Shown here: positions 15,548 to 21,886 of the stretch, piece after piece | Layout: each line of letters begins with the position of its first letter | Numbering within the stretch: position 1 is the first letter of the stretch | Assembly (NCBI GenBank): GCA_946481205.1 | Contig: CAMLNB010000028.1 | Span: 1-21,886 of the forward strand | Length of the DNA: 21,886 nucleotides | Direction: 5' to 3' | Source: an uncultured Kangiella sp. | GTDB lineage: Bacteria > Pseudomonadota > Gammaproteobacteria > Enterobacterales > DSM-103792 | Program-made: the position numbers and the translations under genes | The notes under the pieces: model-generated | The model's database searches: none | Told to the model about the DNA's origin: nothing | The model's input: the letters and a program-made list of their open reading frames with translations, nothing else

Positions 15548-17632
15548 TCAACCGACCGTCGCAACGATTTTCACTTGTTTGTTTTCCGGAATTTCCTGAT
15601 ACGACAGCACGTGCATGCCCGGGCTGACAAAGCGGGCAAAGCGCGCCAGCGTTGGCCGCAAGCCCGGTGAAGTCAGCAGCACCGATGGCTGCCCGGCCAT
15701 TTCCTGACGCTGACCGGCATCCAGCAGTGAGCGCTGCAAGCGCTCGGCCAAACCGGGCTCAATCGCGCCTTCATCGCCCGCCACCTGCAGCGATTTCTGC
15801 AGCAGTTGTTCCAGCGACGGCTCCAGGGTAATCACCGGCAATTCGGCTGCCAGCCCGTTGATGTTCTGAACAATCAAGCGCGCCAGCGCGACTCGACAAG
15901 CCGCTGTCAAGGCAGTGGTGTCTTGCGTGCGCGCCGAGGTTTCGATCAGCGTTTCGGCAATGGTGCGCAGATCACGAATCGGCACTTGTTCGCGCAGCAG
16001 GTTTTGCAGCACGCGGACGACAATCGACAGCGGCAAGGCTTGCGGCGTCAGCTGCTCAACCAGCTTCGGCGCCGACTTCGCCAGCTGCTTCAGCAGCTGC
16101 TCGACTTCTTCATGGCCGAGCAATTCCGAGGCATGGGTTTGCAGAATCTGCGACAGATGCGTGGCGACCACAGTCGACGCATCAACCACGGTGTAACCGA
16201 GTGCCTGAGCGTGCTCGCGGGTATTGCGATCAATCCACACCGCCGGCAAACCAAAGGCTGGATCTTTGGTGCTGGTACCCTGCAACTCGCCAAAGACCTG
16301 GCCGGGATTGATCGCCAGTTCGCGATCAACAAAGATGTCAGCTTCGCCGATGTTGACGCCCATCAGCGTGATGCGATAGCCGCTCGGCGGCAGATCCAGG
16401 TTGTCGCGGATATGCACCGGCGGCACCAGAAACCCGAGATCCTGCGACAGCTTCTTGCGCACGCCTTTGATGCGCGCCATCAGCTTGCCGTCCTGGGCTT
16501 TATCAACCAGCGGAATCAACCGGTAGCCCACTTCCAAACCAATCGGGTCGACCTGCGCAACGTCGTCCCAACCCAGCTCTTTCATTTCCTGCGGTTGCGC
16601 AACCGGCGCGGGCGCGGCTGCGGCAACGCGTTGCAATAGCGCCGCTTGTGCCTGCTTGCGTTTGGACACGCGAGCCAGCAACACGCAGCCGGCGCCGAGA
16701 GTCAGAAATGCCAGATGTGGCATGCCCGGCACCAGACCCATGACAATCAAGACATAGCCGGTGATTTCCAGCGCTTTCGGTTCACGAAACAGCTGCGACA
16801 TCATCTGACCGGCCATGTCTTGGCTGCTGTTCTGCCGGGTGACGATAATCGCCGCCGACGTGGACAACAACAGCGCCGGAATTTGCGCAACCAGACCATC
16901 GCCGATGGTCAGCAAGGCATAGAAACGTGCCGCATCGGCCATCGGCAAATCGTGCTGCAAGGTGCCGATGGCAATGCCACCGAGCAGGTTGATGAACAGC
17001 ACCAGAATGCCGGCGATGGCGTCACCACGCACGAACTTGGAAGCACCGTCCATCGCGCCATAAAAATCGGCTTCCTGCGCCACTTCGGCACGGCGGGTGC
17101 GCGCTTCGTCCTGATTGATCAGACCGGCATTCAAATCGGCATCAATGGCCATTTGCTTGCCGGGCATCGCATCCAGGGTGAACCGGGCGCTGACTTCCGA
17201 AATACGGCCAGCGCCTTTGGTGATCACGACGAAATTGATGATCACGAAGATGGTGAACACGACAATGCCGACCGCGTAATTGCCACCGACCAGCACCGAA
17301 CCGAACGCTTCGATCACGCTACCGGCGGCGCCCGGGCCATTGTGTCCTTCCATCAGCACGACCCGGGTCGAGCCAACGTTCAAGGCCAACCGCATCAGCG
17401 TGGCTACCAGCAACACGGTCGGGAACGCCGCGAAATCAAGCGGACGCAGGACATAAACCGAGACCAGCACCACGATCAGCGAAATCGCGATGTTGAACGA
17501 GAACAACACATCCAAAGCCAGCGGCGGCAATGGCAGTGTCATCATCGCCAGGATCAGCAGCACCACGGCCGGTGTACCCAGCCCAGTGAGGTTGATGCGC
17601 CGGACGCTCGGAACAGCAGCAGCGTCAGCCAT
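15548..17632 (-). CDS. flhA: flagellar export gate protein FlhA
   Basis: FlhA forms the nonameric ring of the flagellar type III export gate and receives substrate-chaperone complexes. The N-terminal half (about 1-325) has about eight transmembrane helices and the full FHIPEP signature from RISEVSARF through PGKQMAIDADL (143-167). Asp204 in FVRGDA corresponds to the Asp important for proton-driven export. The C-terminal cytoplasmic domain runs from about 330 to 694. GAGGAGAG precedes the ATG, so the start is secure. Length is normal for the family. Confidence 0.98.
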   Translation of the reverse strand: MADAAAVPSVRRINLTGLGTPAVVLLILAMMTLPLPPLALDVLFSFNIAISLIVVLVSVYVLRPLDFAAFPTVLLVATLMRLALNVGSTRVVLMEGHNGPGAAGSVIEAFGSVLVGGNYAVGIVVFTIFVIINFVVITKGAGRISEVSARFTLDAMPGKQMAIDADLNAGLINQDEARTRRAEVAQEADFYGAMDGASKFVRGDAIAGILVLFINLLGGIAIGTLQHDLPMADAARFYALLTIGDGLVAQIPALLLSTSAAIIVTRQNSSQDMAGQMMSQLFREPKALEITGYVLIVMGLVPGMPHLAFLTLGAGCVLLARVSKRKQAQAALLQRVAAAAPAPVAQPQEMKELGWDDVAQVDPIGLEVGYRLIPLVDKAQDGKLMARIKGVRKKLSQDLGFLVPPVHIRDNLDLPPSGYRITLMGVNIGEADIFVDRELAINPGQVFGELQGTSTKDPAFGLPAVWIDRNTREHAQALGYTVVDASTVVATHLSQILQTHASELLGHEEVEQLLKQLAKSAPKLVEQLTPQALPLSIVVRVLQNLLREQVPIRDLRTIAETLIETSARTQDTTALTAACRVALARLIVQNINGLAAELPVITLEPSLEQLLQKSLQVAGDEGAIEPGLAERLQRSLLDAGQRQEMAGQPSVLLTSPGLRPTLARFARFVSPGMHVLSYQEIPENKQVKIVATVG

Positions 17633-17638
17633 GCAAGG

Positions 17639-17666
17639 CTCTCCTCAACAAAAAGCGCTCCTCAAC
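17639..17666 (-). promoter_or_regulatory. duplicated Shine-Dalgarno-like sequence before flhA
   Basis: On the minus strand GTTGAGGAGCG (17666 to 17656) and GTTGAGGAGAG (17649 to 17639) repeat with one mismatch, 17 bases apart. The downstream copy is the ribosome binding site of flhA. The upstream copy faces a TTG that would open a 7-codon frame ending just inside flhA. The duplication is clear; any role for the upstream copy is speculative. Confidence 0.55.
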
Positions 17667-17690
17667 GATGAACGGTCAGAACATGACCAC

Positions 17691-18812
17691 TCAGTAACGG
17701 TATTCATCCGGAATCGGATAATCCTCGGGTCGTGGCCGGCGCTGGGCGGTGCCAAACTGCCGCAGCGAGAACACATAAGCCAGCACCTGCGCGACGGCGA
17801 GATACAGACCTTCGGGGATTTCCTGATCGATCTCAGTGGTGTGATACAAAGCCCGTGCCAACGGCGGTGCTTCGAAAATCTGGACGTTGTGGGCGCCGGC
17901 AACCTGGCGGATCTGCAGCGCGATCAGATCGAGGCCTTTGGCCAGCACCACCGGTGCGCCCGGCTTGCTTGGGTCGTATTTGAGGGCGACGGCGTAGTGC
18001 TCCGGGTTGGTGATGACCACGTCGGCTTGCGGCACGTTCTGCATCATCCGGCGCTGCGCCAGCTCGCGTTGCAGGCGGCGGATGCGGCCCTTGACCTCGG
18101 GCTTGCCCTCCATCTCCTTGTATTCTTCGCGAACTTCCTGCTTGCTCATCTTTAGCTGTTTGTTGAAATTCCATAGCTGAAACGGCAGATCGATCGCGAC
18201 AATAATCAGCAGCGACAGCGACACCAACAGGAAGGTGAAGCCGAGCAAATCGAGCGCATGCGTCAAGGTTTCGCGCACACCGCTGCGGCCAAGCGTCAAA
18301 AACTCGTCGGTATAGTTGTTCAGAATCAGCGCGGTCACCAAGCCGAGCACGATGAATTTGCCAGCGGCCTTGACCAGTTCGACCAGCGCCTGCACTCCAA
18401 ACATCCGGCCGAGTCCCTTCGCCGGCGACATCCGATCGAACTTGGGTTGCAGTGCCTCCGCAGAGAAACTGACGCCGCCAACGGCGATCGAGGCCAGCAA
18501 ACTGATCGCGTACAGCAGCAGCAGAATCGGCAACGCGGCATAGATGGCCAACAGAATCGCTTCGCCGAAAGCGGCCGGTAGCGCGGTCGGTGTATCGATA
18601 TGATCTGCAGCCTGGACAAACATGCCGCGAGTCAGCTGCTCCATCGACAATGCCAGATCATCACCGAGCGACCACAACCCGGCAGCGCCACCAATCGTGA
18701 TGCCCGCCGTCGCCAGTTCACGGGAGCGCACCACCTGACCTTTCTTGCGCGCTTCCTCACGCCTTCGGGGTGTGGCTTCTTCTGTACGTTCGCCGCTGTC
18801 GTTCTCGGCCAT
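17691..18812 (-). CDS. flhB: flagellar export switch protein FlhB
   Basis: FlhB switches the export apparatus from rod/hook to filament substrates. Its 373 residues hold a charged N-terminus (GERTEEATPRRREEARKKGQ), four transmembrane helices (about 35-52, 85-112, 150-166 and 190-210) and a cytoplasmic domain. The autocleavage motif reads NPEH at 269-272 instead of the classic NPTH; the cleaving Asn-Pro bond is intact. The tail (about 350-373) is Pro/Tyr-rich. The gene follows fliR by 20 bases and flhA starts 58 bases downstream. Confidence 0.97.
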   Translation of the reverse strand: MAENDSGERTEEATPRRREEARKKGQVVRSRELATAGITIGGAAGLWSLGDDLALSMEQLTRGMFVQAADHIDTPTALPAAFGEAILLAIYAALPILLLLYAISLLASIAVGGVSFSAEALQPKFDRMSPAKGLGRMFGVQALVELVKAAGKFIVLGLVTALILNNYTDEFLTLGRSGVRETLTHALDLLGFTFLLVSLSLLIIVAIDLPFQLWNFNKQLKMSKQEVREEYKEMEGKPEVKGRIRRLQRELAQRRMMQNVPQADVVITNPEHYAVALKYDPSKPGAPVVLAKGLDLIALQIRQVAGAHNVQIFEAPPLARALYHTTEIDQEIPEGLYLAVAQVLAYVFSLRQFGTAQRRPRPEDYPIPDEYRY

Positions 18813-18832
18813 TGCTCAATCCTCGTGCCGAG

Positions 18833-19612
18833 TCAACATGCGTCGCCGATCAGCGCGCAGGCAAATTGCCGCGCCAGACCGAATTCGCGTTCGAAGTGGC
18901 GCAGCAAATCACCGCTGAGCAGCCACAGCAGAATGAAACCGACGACCATCGTCGCCGGGAAACCAATGACAAACAGGTTCAGTTGCGGCGCGGCGCGGGT
19001 CAGCACACCGAATGCCAGGTTCAGCATCAACAGCGCCAGCACCGCCGCCAGCGATGCCAACAAACCGCCGGCAAACAGCCAACTGCCCCAATCGGCCACC
19101 GCCAGAAAATCGATACGCGCCAGACTGTCGGTTGCCACCGGCACGGTATGAAAGCTGCGAATCAGCAATTCGATGAACAGCAGATGACCATCAAAGGCGA
19201 GAAAGAACAGCGTCGCGATGATCAGGAAAGCTTGGCTCAGCAAAGGCACTGAAGTGCCGTTCATCGGGTCGACCAGTGAAGCAAAGCCAAGGCCGGTTTG
19301 CAGTGACACCAGCTGACCCGCAACGACAAACACTTCCAGCAGCAAGCGGGAAATGAAACCAAGCATCAGCCCGATCACCATCTCCTGCGCGACGATGATA
19401 AAGCTCGCGCCAGAAAACAGCGGCACGGCCGGCATGCTTGGCAGCACCGGCGCGGCGGCCATTGTCATGAAGATCGCCAGCACCAGGCGCACCCGCACCG
19501 GCACACTGCGGGTGCCGAACACCGCCATGGCGGTCAGCAAAGCTGAAATGCGACAGAACGGCCACAACAGGCTCGCGATCCAGGCATCGATTTGCAGCAG
19601 TGAGACTTCCAT
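18833..19612 (-). CDS. fliR: flagellar export gate protein FliR
   Basis: FliR completes the FliP5-FliQ4-FliR1 export-gate core. The protein (259 residues from this start) is almost entirely hydrophobic with about six membrane segments; FRISALLTAMAVFGTRSVPVR-like and GxQAFLI-type segments match the family. I chose the ATG at 19612 (MEVSLLQID) because it aligns with the usual FliR N-terminus; an upstream in-frame TTG at 19636 would overlap fliQ and has no ribosome binding site. It lies between fliQ (16-base gap) and flhB. Confidence 0.95.
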   Translation of the reverse strand: MEVSLLQIDAWIASLLWPFCRISALLTAMAVFGTRSVPVRVRLVLAIFMTMAAAPVLPSMPAVPLFSGASFIIVAQEMVIGLMLGFISRLLLEVFVVAGQLVSLQTGLGFASLVDPMNGTSVPLLSQAFLIIATLFFLAFDGHLLFIELLIRSFHTVPVATDSLARIDFLAVADWGSWLFAGGLLASLAAVLALLMLNLAFGVLTRAAPQLNLFVIGFPATMVVGFILLWLLSGDLLRHFEREFGLARQFACALIGDAC

Positions 19613-19628
19613 CGGTGTGCTCTGCCGA

Positions 19629-19898
19629 TCAGCCAAGCGCTGAGGGAATACTTCGAACCAGATCGACGGTGAATGTGATCAGCTTGTCCATGAACCAGTG
19701 ACCAAGCAGCATCAGCGTCAACAGCGTCATCACCAAGCGCGGCAAAAACGACAGGGTTTGCTCGTTGATGCTGGTCGCGGCTTGGAACACTGCAACCACC
19801 AAACCGACCAGCAATCCCGGCAGAATGATGGCGACCACCAGCAGAATGGTCAGGTAAAGCGCGCTGCGCAGCAGCTCAACAGCGAATTCGGGTGTCAT
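19629..19898 (-). CDS. fliQ: flagellar export gate protein FliQ
   Basis: This small two-helix membrane protein of the export gate has the family core FQAATSINEQTLSFLPRL in the loop between helices. From the ATG at 19898 (MTPEFAVELL) the length is 89 residues, exactly typical; an upstream in-frame start at 19940 would add 14 polar residues overlapping fliP and is rejected. AAGAGC lies 8 bases before the ATG. A sigma-54-like site lies about 55-70 bases upstream, inside fliP. Confidence 0.96.
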   Translation of the reverse strand: MTPEFAVELLRSALYLTILLVVAIILPGLLVGLVVAVFQAATSINEQTLSFLPRLVMTLLTLMLLGHWFMDKLITFTVDLVRSIPSALG

Positions 19899-19936
19899 GA
19901 TGAAAAGCTCTTGCGTTGGTTGACGTCGGTTTTCCG

Positions 19937-20701
19937 TCACACAATCTTGAAGCTTGCAGCCAACGTGCCAATCACCAAGGCCCAGCCATCAACCAGCACA
20001 AACAACATCAGCTTGAATGGCAGTGAAATCACCAGCGGCGACAACATCATCATACCCATCGCCATCAGGATGCTGGCGACCACCAGATCGATAATCAAGA
20101 ACGGAATGAACAGCATAAAACCGATCTGAAACGCCGTTTTCAGCTCGCTGGTGACAAAGGCCGGCACCAGCACAACAAAAGGCACATCTTCCGGTCCATC
20201 GGCTTGGGTCTGCGACAAGCGCAGGAACAGATCGAGATCCGATTTGCGGGTTTGCGCCAGCATGAATTTGCGGAATGGCTCCGACGCCTTGTCCAAGGCC
20301 TCGCCTGGTGCCATCTGTTCGTTCAGGTAAGGTTGCAGCGCTTGTTCATTGGCAACTTTTATCACTGGCGACATGATGAAAAAGGTCAGAAACAGCGACA
20401 AGCCAATCAAAATCTGGTTCGACGGCGTCTGTTGCATGCCAAGCGCCTGACGCAGAATCGAAAACACCACGATGATGCGGGTGAACGAGGTCATCATGAT
20501 GACCAATGCCGGCAGGAAACTCAGCGCCGTCATCAGCAGCAGAATCTGCAGCGTCACCGAATACTGTTGCCCACCATCGGGGCCAGTGGTCACGGTCACC
20601 GCCGGCAAACCGCCCGGTGCCAGCGCGCTGGCCGCTTCGGCCGCATACGTGCTTTCGGCAAACAGACAAATCAACAGCAGTATCAGCAGACGCGCGATCA
20701 T
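19937..20701 (-). CDS. fliP: flagellar export gate protein FliP
   Basis: FliP is the main pore subunit of the flagellar export gate. The 254-residue protein begins with a cleavable signal peptide (about 1-20, [20 protein letters not shown]), as usual for FliP. It carries both family signatures: [20 protein letters not shown] in the first half and [20 protein letters not shown] near the C-terminus. The ATG overlaps the fliO stop by 4 bases (ATGA), so translation is coupled. Confidence 0.98.
   Translation of the reverse strand: MIARLLILLLICLFAESTYAAEAASALAPGGLPAVTVTTGPDGGQQYSVTLQILLLMTALSFLPALVIMMTSFTRIIVVFSILRQALGMQQTPSNQILIGLSLFLTFFIMSPVIKVANEQALQPYLNEQMAPGEALDKASEPFRKFMLAQTRKSDLDLFLRLSQTQADGPEDVPFVVLVPAFVTSELKTAFQIGFMLFIPFLIIDLVVASILMAMGMMMLSPLVISLPFKLMLFVLVDGWALVIGTLAASFKIV
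19955..19970 (-). promoter_or_regulatory. candidate sigma-54 promoter upstream of fliQ
   Basis: On the minus strand TGGCACGTTGGCTGCA matches the -24/-12 consensus TGGCAC-N5-TTGCA with one mismatch, and the GG and GC are correctly 10 bases apart. It lies in the last codons of fliP; transcription would start near 19944 and could feed fliQ-fliR-flhB. It falls in coding sequence for a conserved FliP C-terminus, so chance is a real alternative. Confidence 0.4.
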
Positions 20702-21105
20702 GATGCCCGCTGCCCTTTCATCAACTGCGATAACTGCGCGGCAAACTTGTGACCAGCCGGAACCGCTGTCACTGGCAAGGCTTCCGGCAGGGTATGCAGC
20801 AAACTGATTTGTTGCGGTGTGACGCCGATCAGCAACTGCTGCTCACCCACCTGCACCAACACCACCCGCTCGCGGGTGCCCACTGCGGTTTGGGCAACCA
20901 CCTTGATCACGCCGGATTGACCGGTCAAGCCGCCACGCCGAACCACCCACGCACACAGCATCAGCAAGGCCAACACGGCCAGCAAACCCAGCAGCAATCG
21001 GCCGATTGACGGCACCGCGGGTTGGCTGGCTTGGGCTGCGGCGGTCAGTGGCAGCAGACAAGCAAGTAGCAGGAGGCTTTTAGCGCAGCTTTTTGATACG
21101 TTCAT
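20698..21105 (-). CDS. fliO: flagellar protein FliO
   Basis: FliO helps assemble and stabilise FliP in the export gate. The 135-residue protein has an N-terminal signal-like segment (about 9-24), one transmembrane helix (about 34-54, [21 protein letters not shown]) and a small cytoplasmic FliO domain with [21 protein letters not shown] (about 75-95). FliO is poorly conserved, so position between fliN and fliP supports the call. The ATG lies inside fliN (26-base overlap) and the stop overlaps fliP by 4. Confidence 0.93.
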   Translation of the reverse strand: MNVSKSCAKSLLLLACLLPLTAAAQASQPAVPSIGRLLLGLLAVLALLMLCAWVVRRGGLTGQSGVIKVVAQTAVGTRERVVLVQVGEQQLLIGVTPQQISLLHTLPEALPVTAVPAGHKFAAQLSQLMKGQRAS

Positions 21106-21475
21106 GCGGCGACATCACATCGGTCAGGCGGATACCAAACTTCTCGTTGACGACCACGACTTCGCCGTGCGCGATCAGTGTGCCGTTGACCAGCACATCC
21201 AGCGGCTCGCCGGCCATGCGATCCAGCTCGACCACCGAACCTTGGTTCAATTGCAGCAGGTTGCGGATCGGGATCTGGGTGCGACCGACTTCCATCGACA
21301 GGGTCACTGGAATGTCGAGAATGACATCCAGCTTTTCGTTGTCGCCAAATGAACGGCTATCATCACGCAGCTCTTCCATCGGCGCGGCCTTGGCTTTGGC
21401 ACCGCTTTCCACATCGGTCTGCTCAGCCAATGCGGCGGCCCATTCGTCCGCCATTGCATCTTGATCTTTGGCCAT
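21080..21475 (-). CDS. fliN: flagellar motor switch protein FliN
   Basis: FliN forms the lower C-ring, binds CheY-P and docks export cargo. The 131-residue protein has an acidic N-terminal segment (about 1-45) and a SpoA domain (about 48-125) with LDVILDIPVTLSMEVGRT, the hydrophobic patch region, and IAHGEVVVVNEKFGIRLTD. It lies 3 bases after fliM and overlaps fliO by 26. Length and motifs are normal. Confidence 0.97.
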   Translation of the reverse strand: MAKDQDAMADEWAAALAEQTDVESGAKAKAAPMEELRDDSRSFGDNEKLDVILDIPVTLSMEVGRTQIPIRNLLQLNQGSVVELDRMAGEPLDVLVNGTLIAHGEVVVVNEKFGIRLTDVMSPHERIKKLR

Positions 21476-21478
21476 GAC

Positions 21479-21886
21479 TCAAACTCCCAGCTGCATGCTT
21501 TTCAAAATATGGTCGCGCTTGATTTCAGAGACGATCTTGATCGCGTAATTGCTGCGCGAGGTGCCGAAACGGGCGCGAAACGTCGGCAAGCCTCCGACCC
21601 GTACCAGCGCATTTTCAAACAGTTCCACCGGAATGATGTCGCCCGGCTTCCACTCCATGATGTCGCGCAGGCGCACCGGGTTTTCGCCGAGTTGGGCTTC
21701 AACCTCGACCGGAGCCGACATGATTTCTTCCCGCATCGCATCGGTCCAGCGCTCGTCCACAGTGTCGCGGTCGCTTTGCACGCCGGCATCGAGCTTGTCG
21801 CGAATCGGTTCGATCATCGAATACGGCATCGTCACGTGCAGGTTGCCGCCACCGCCTTCCAGTTCAATGTGGAAACTGCAGACCAC
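21479..21886 (-). CDS. fliM: flagellar motor switch protein FliM, C-terminal part only
   Basis: The frame is open to the right edge, so only the last 135 or so codons are present. It shows the end of the middle domain (MPYSMIEPIRDKL) and the C-terminal SpoA domain (PVEVEAQLGENPVRLRDIM, then GDIIPVELFENALVRVGG), which binds FliN in the C-ring. The GTG at the very edge is an internal Val codon, not a start. The N-terminal CheY-binding peptide lies outside the window. Confidence 0.96.
   Translation of the reverse strand: MVCSFHIELEGGGGNLHVTMPYSMIEPIRDKLDAGVQSDRDTVDERWTDAMREEIMSAPVEVEAQLGENPVRLRDIMEWKPGDIIPVELFENALVRVGGLPTFRARFGTSRSNYAIKIVSEIKRDHILKSMQLGV

Noticed and set aside
19613..19636. Longer fliR starting at TTG 19636
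   Set aside because: It overlaps fliQ, lacks a ribosome binding site and does not fit the usual FliR N-terminus.
19899..19940. Longer fliQ starting at 19940
   Set aside because: It would overlap the fliP end and add a polar extension; the ATG at 19898 gives the family-standard 89 residues.
1..21886. tRNA or rRNA genes, CRISPR arrays, insertion sequences or a novel defence or mobile system
   Set aside because: No such structure was seen. Nearly all the DNA is taken up by recognisable flagellar and chemotaxis genes, and the largest gap is 150 bases.

Overview
The window is a polar-flagellum and chemotaxis gene cluster of a gammaproteobacterium. Gene content and order match the well-known Pseudomonas-type cluster: fliM-N-O-P-Q-R-flhB, flhA-flhF-flhG(fleN)-fliA, cheY-Z-A-B, motC-motD, a ParA-type ATPase, a CheW-domain partner, cheW and a DUF2802 gene. 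FlhF/FlhG and the ParA/CheW-domain pair point to a polar flagellum and polar chemoreceptor arrays. I cannot name the genus. Base composition is moderately GC-rich and even throughout, with no sign of recent transfer.

Layout, read along the minus strand from the right edge: the 3' end of fliM (cut by the window edge), then fliN, fliO, fliP, fliQ, fliR and flhB (switch C-ring and export gate, 21886 to 17691); flhA, flhF, flhG and fliA (export gate, flagellar placement and number, flagellar sigma factor, 17632 to 12325); cheY, cheZ, cheA and cheB (signalling core, 12293 to 7716); motC and motD (stator, 7712 to 5886); parC-like and parP-like genes (array positioning, 5826 to 4169); cheW, the DUF2802 gene and a TPR/GGDEF diguanylate cyclase (4018 to 1060). 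Only the leftmost gene is on the plus strand: an LpxR/DUF2219-type outer-membrane lipid A deacylase homologue, open at the left edge and converging on the cyclase gene with 24 bases between the stop codons.

Genes are tightly packed, with many overlaps of 1 to 26 bases or gaps under 40 bases, as expected of long co-transcribed operons. No gap reaches 300 bases. The largest gaps are 150 bases before cheW, which holds a good sigma-28 (FliA) promoter candidate, and 112 bases before flhF, which holds a perfect 9-bp hairpin abutting the ribosome binding site. A sigma-54-like site lies in the 3' end of fliP, upstream of fliQ.

Functionally, FliO/P/Q/R/FlhA/FlhB build the export gate. FliM/FliN form the switch that CheY-P binds. 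FlhF/FlhG set the location and number of flagella. FliA turns on late genes. CheA/CheW/CheB/CheY/CheZ carry the signal, ParC/ParP place the arrays, and MotC/MotD drive rotation. The terminal GGDEF protein may tie c-di-GMP synthesis to expression of this locus. The cluster itself is well known. The most unusual points are four repeated acidic helix motifs in the CheA linker that resemble CheY-binding peptides, tandem 14-bp repeats at the start of the DUF2802 gene, and the possible internal promoters.
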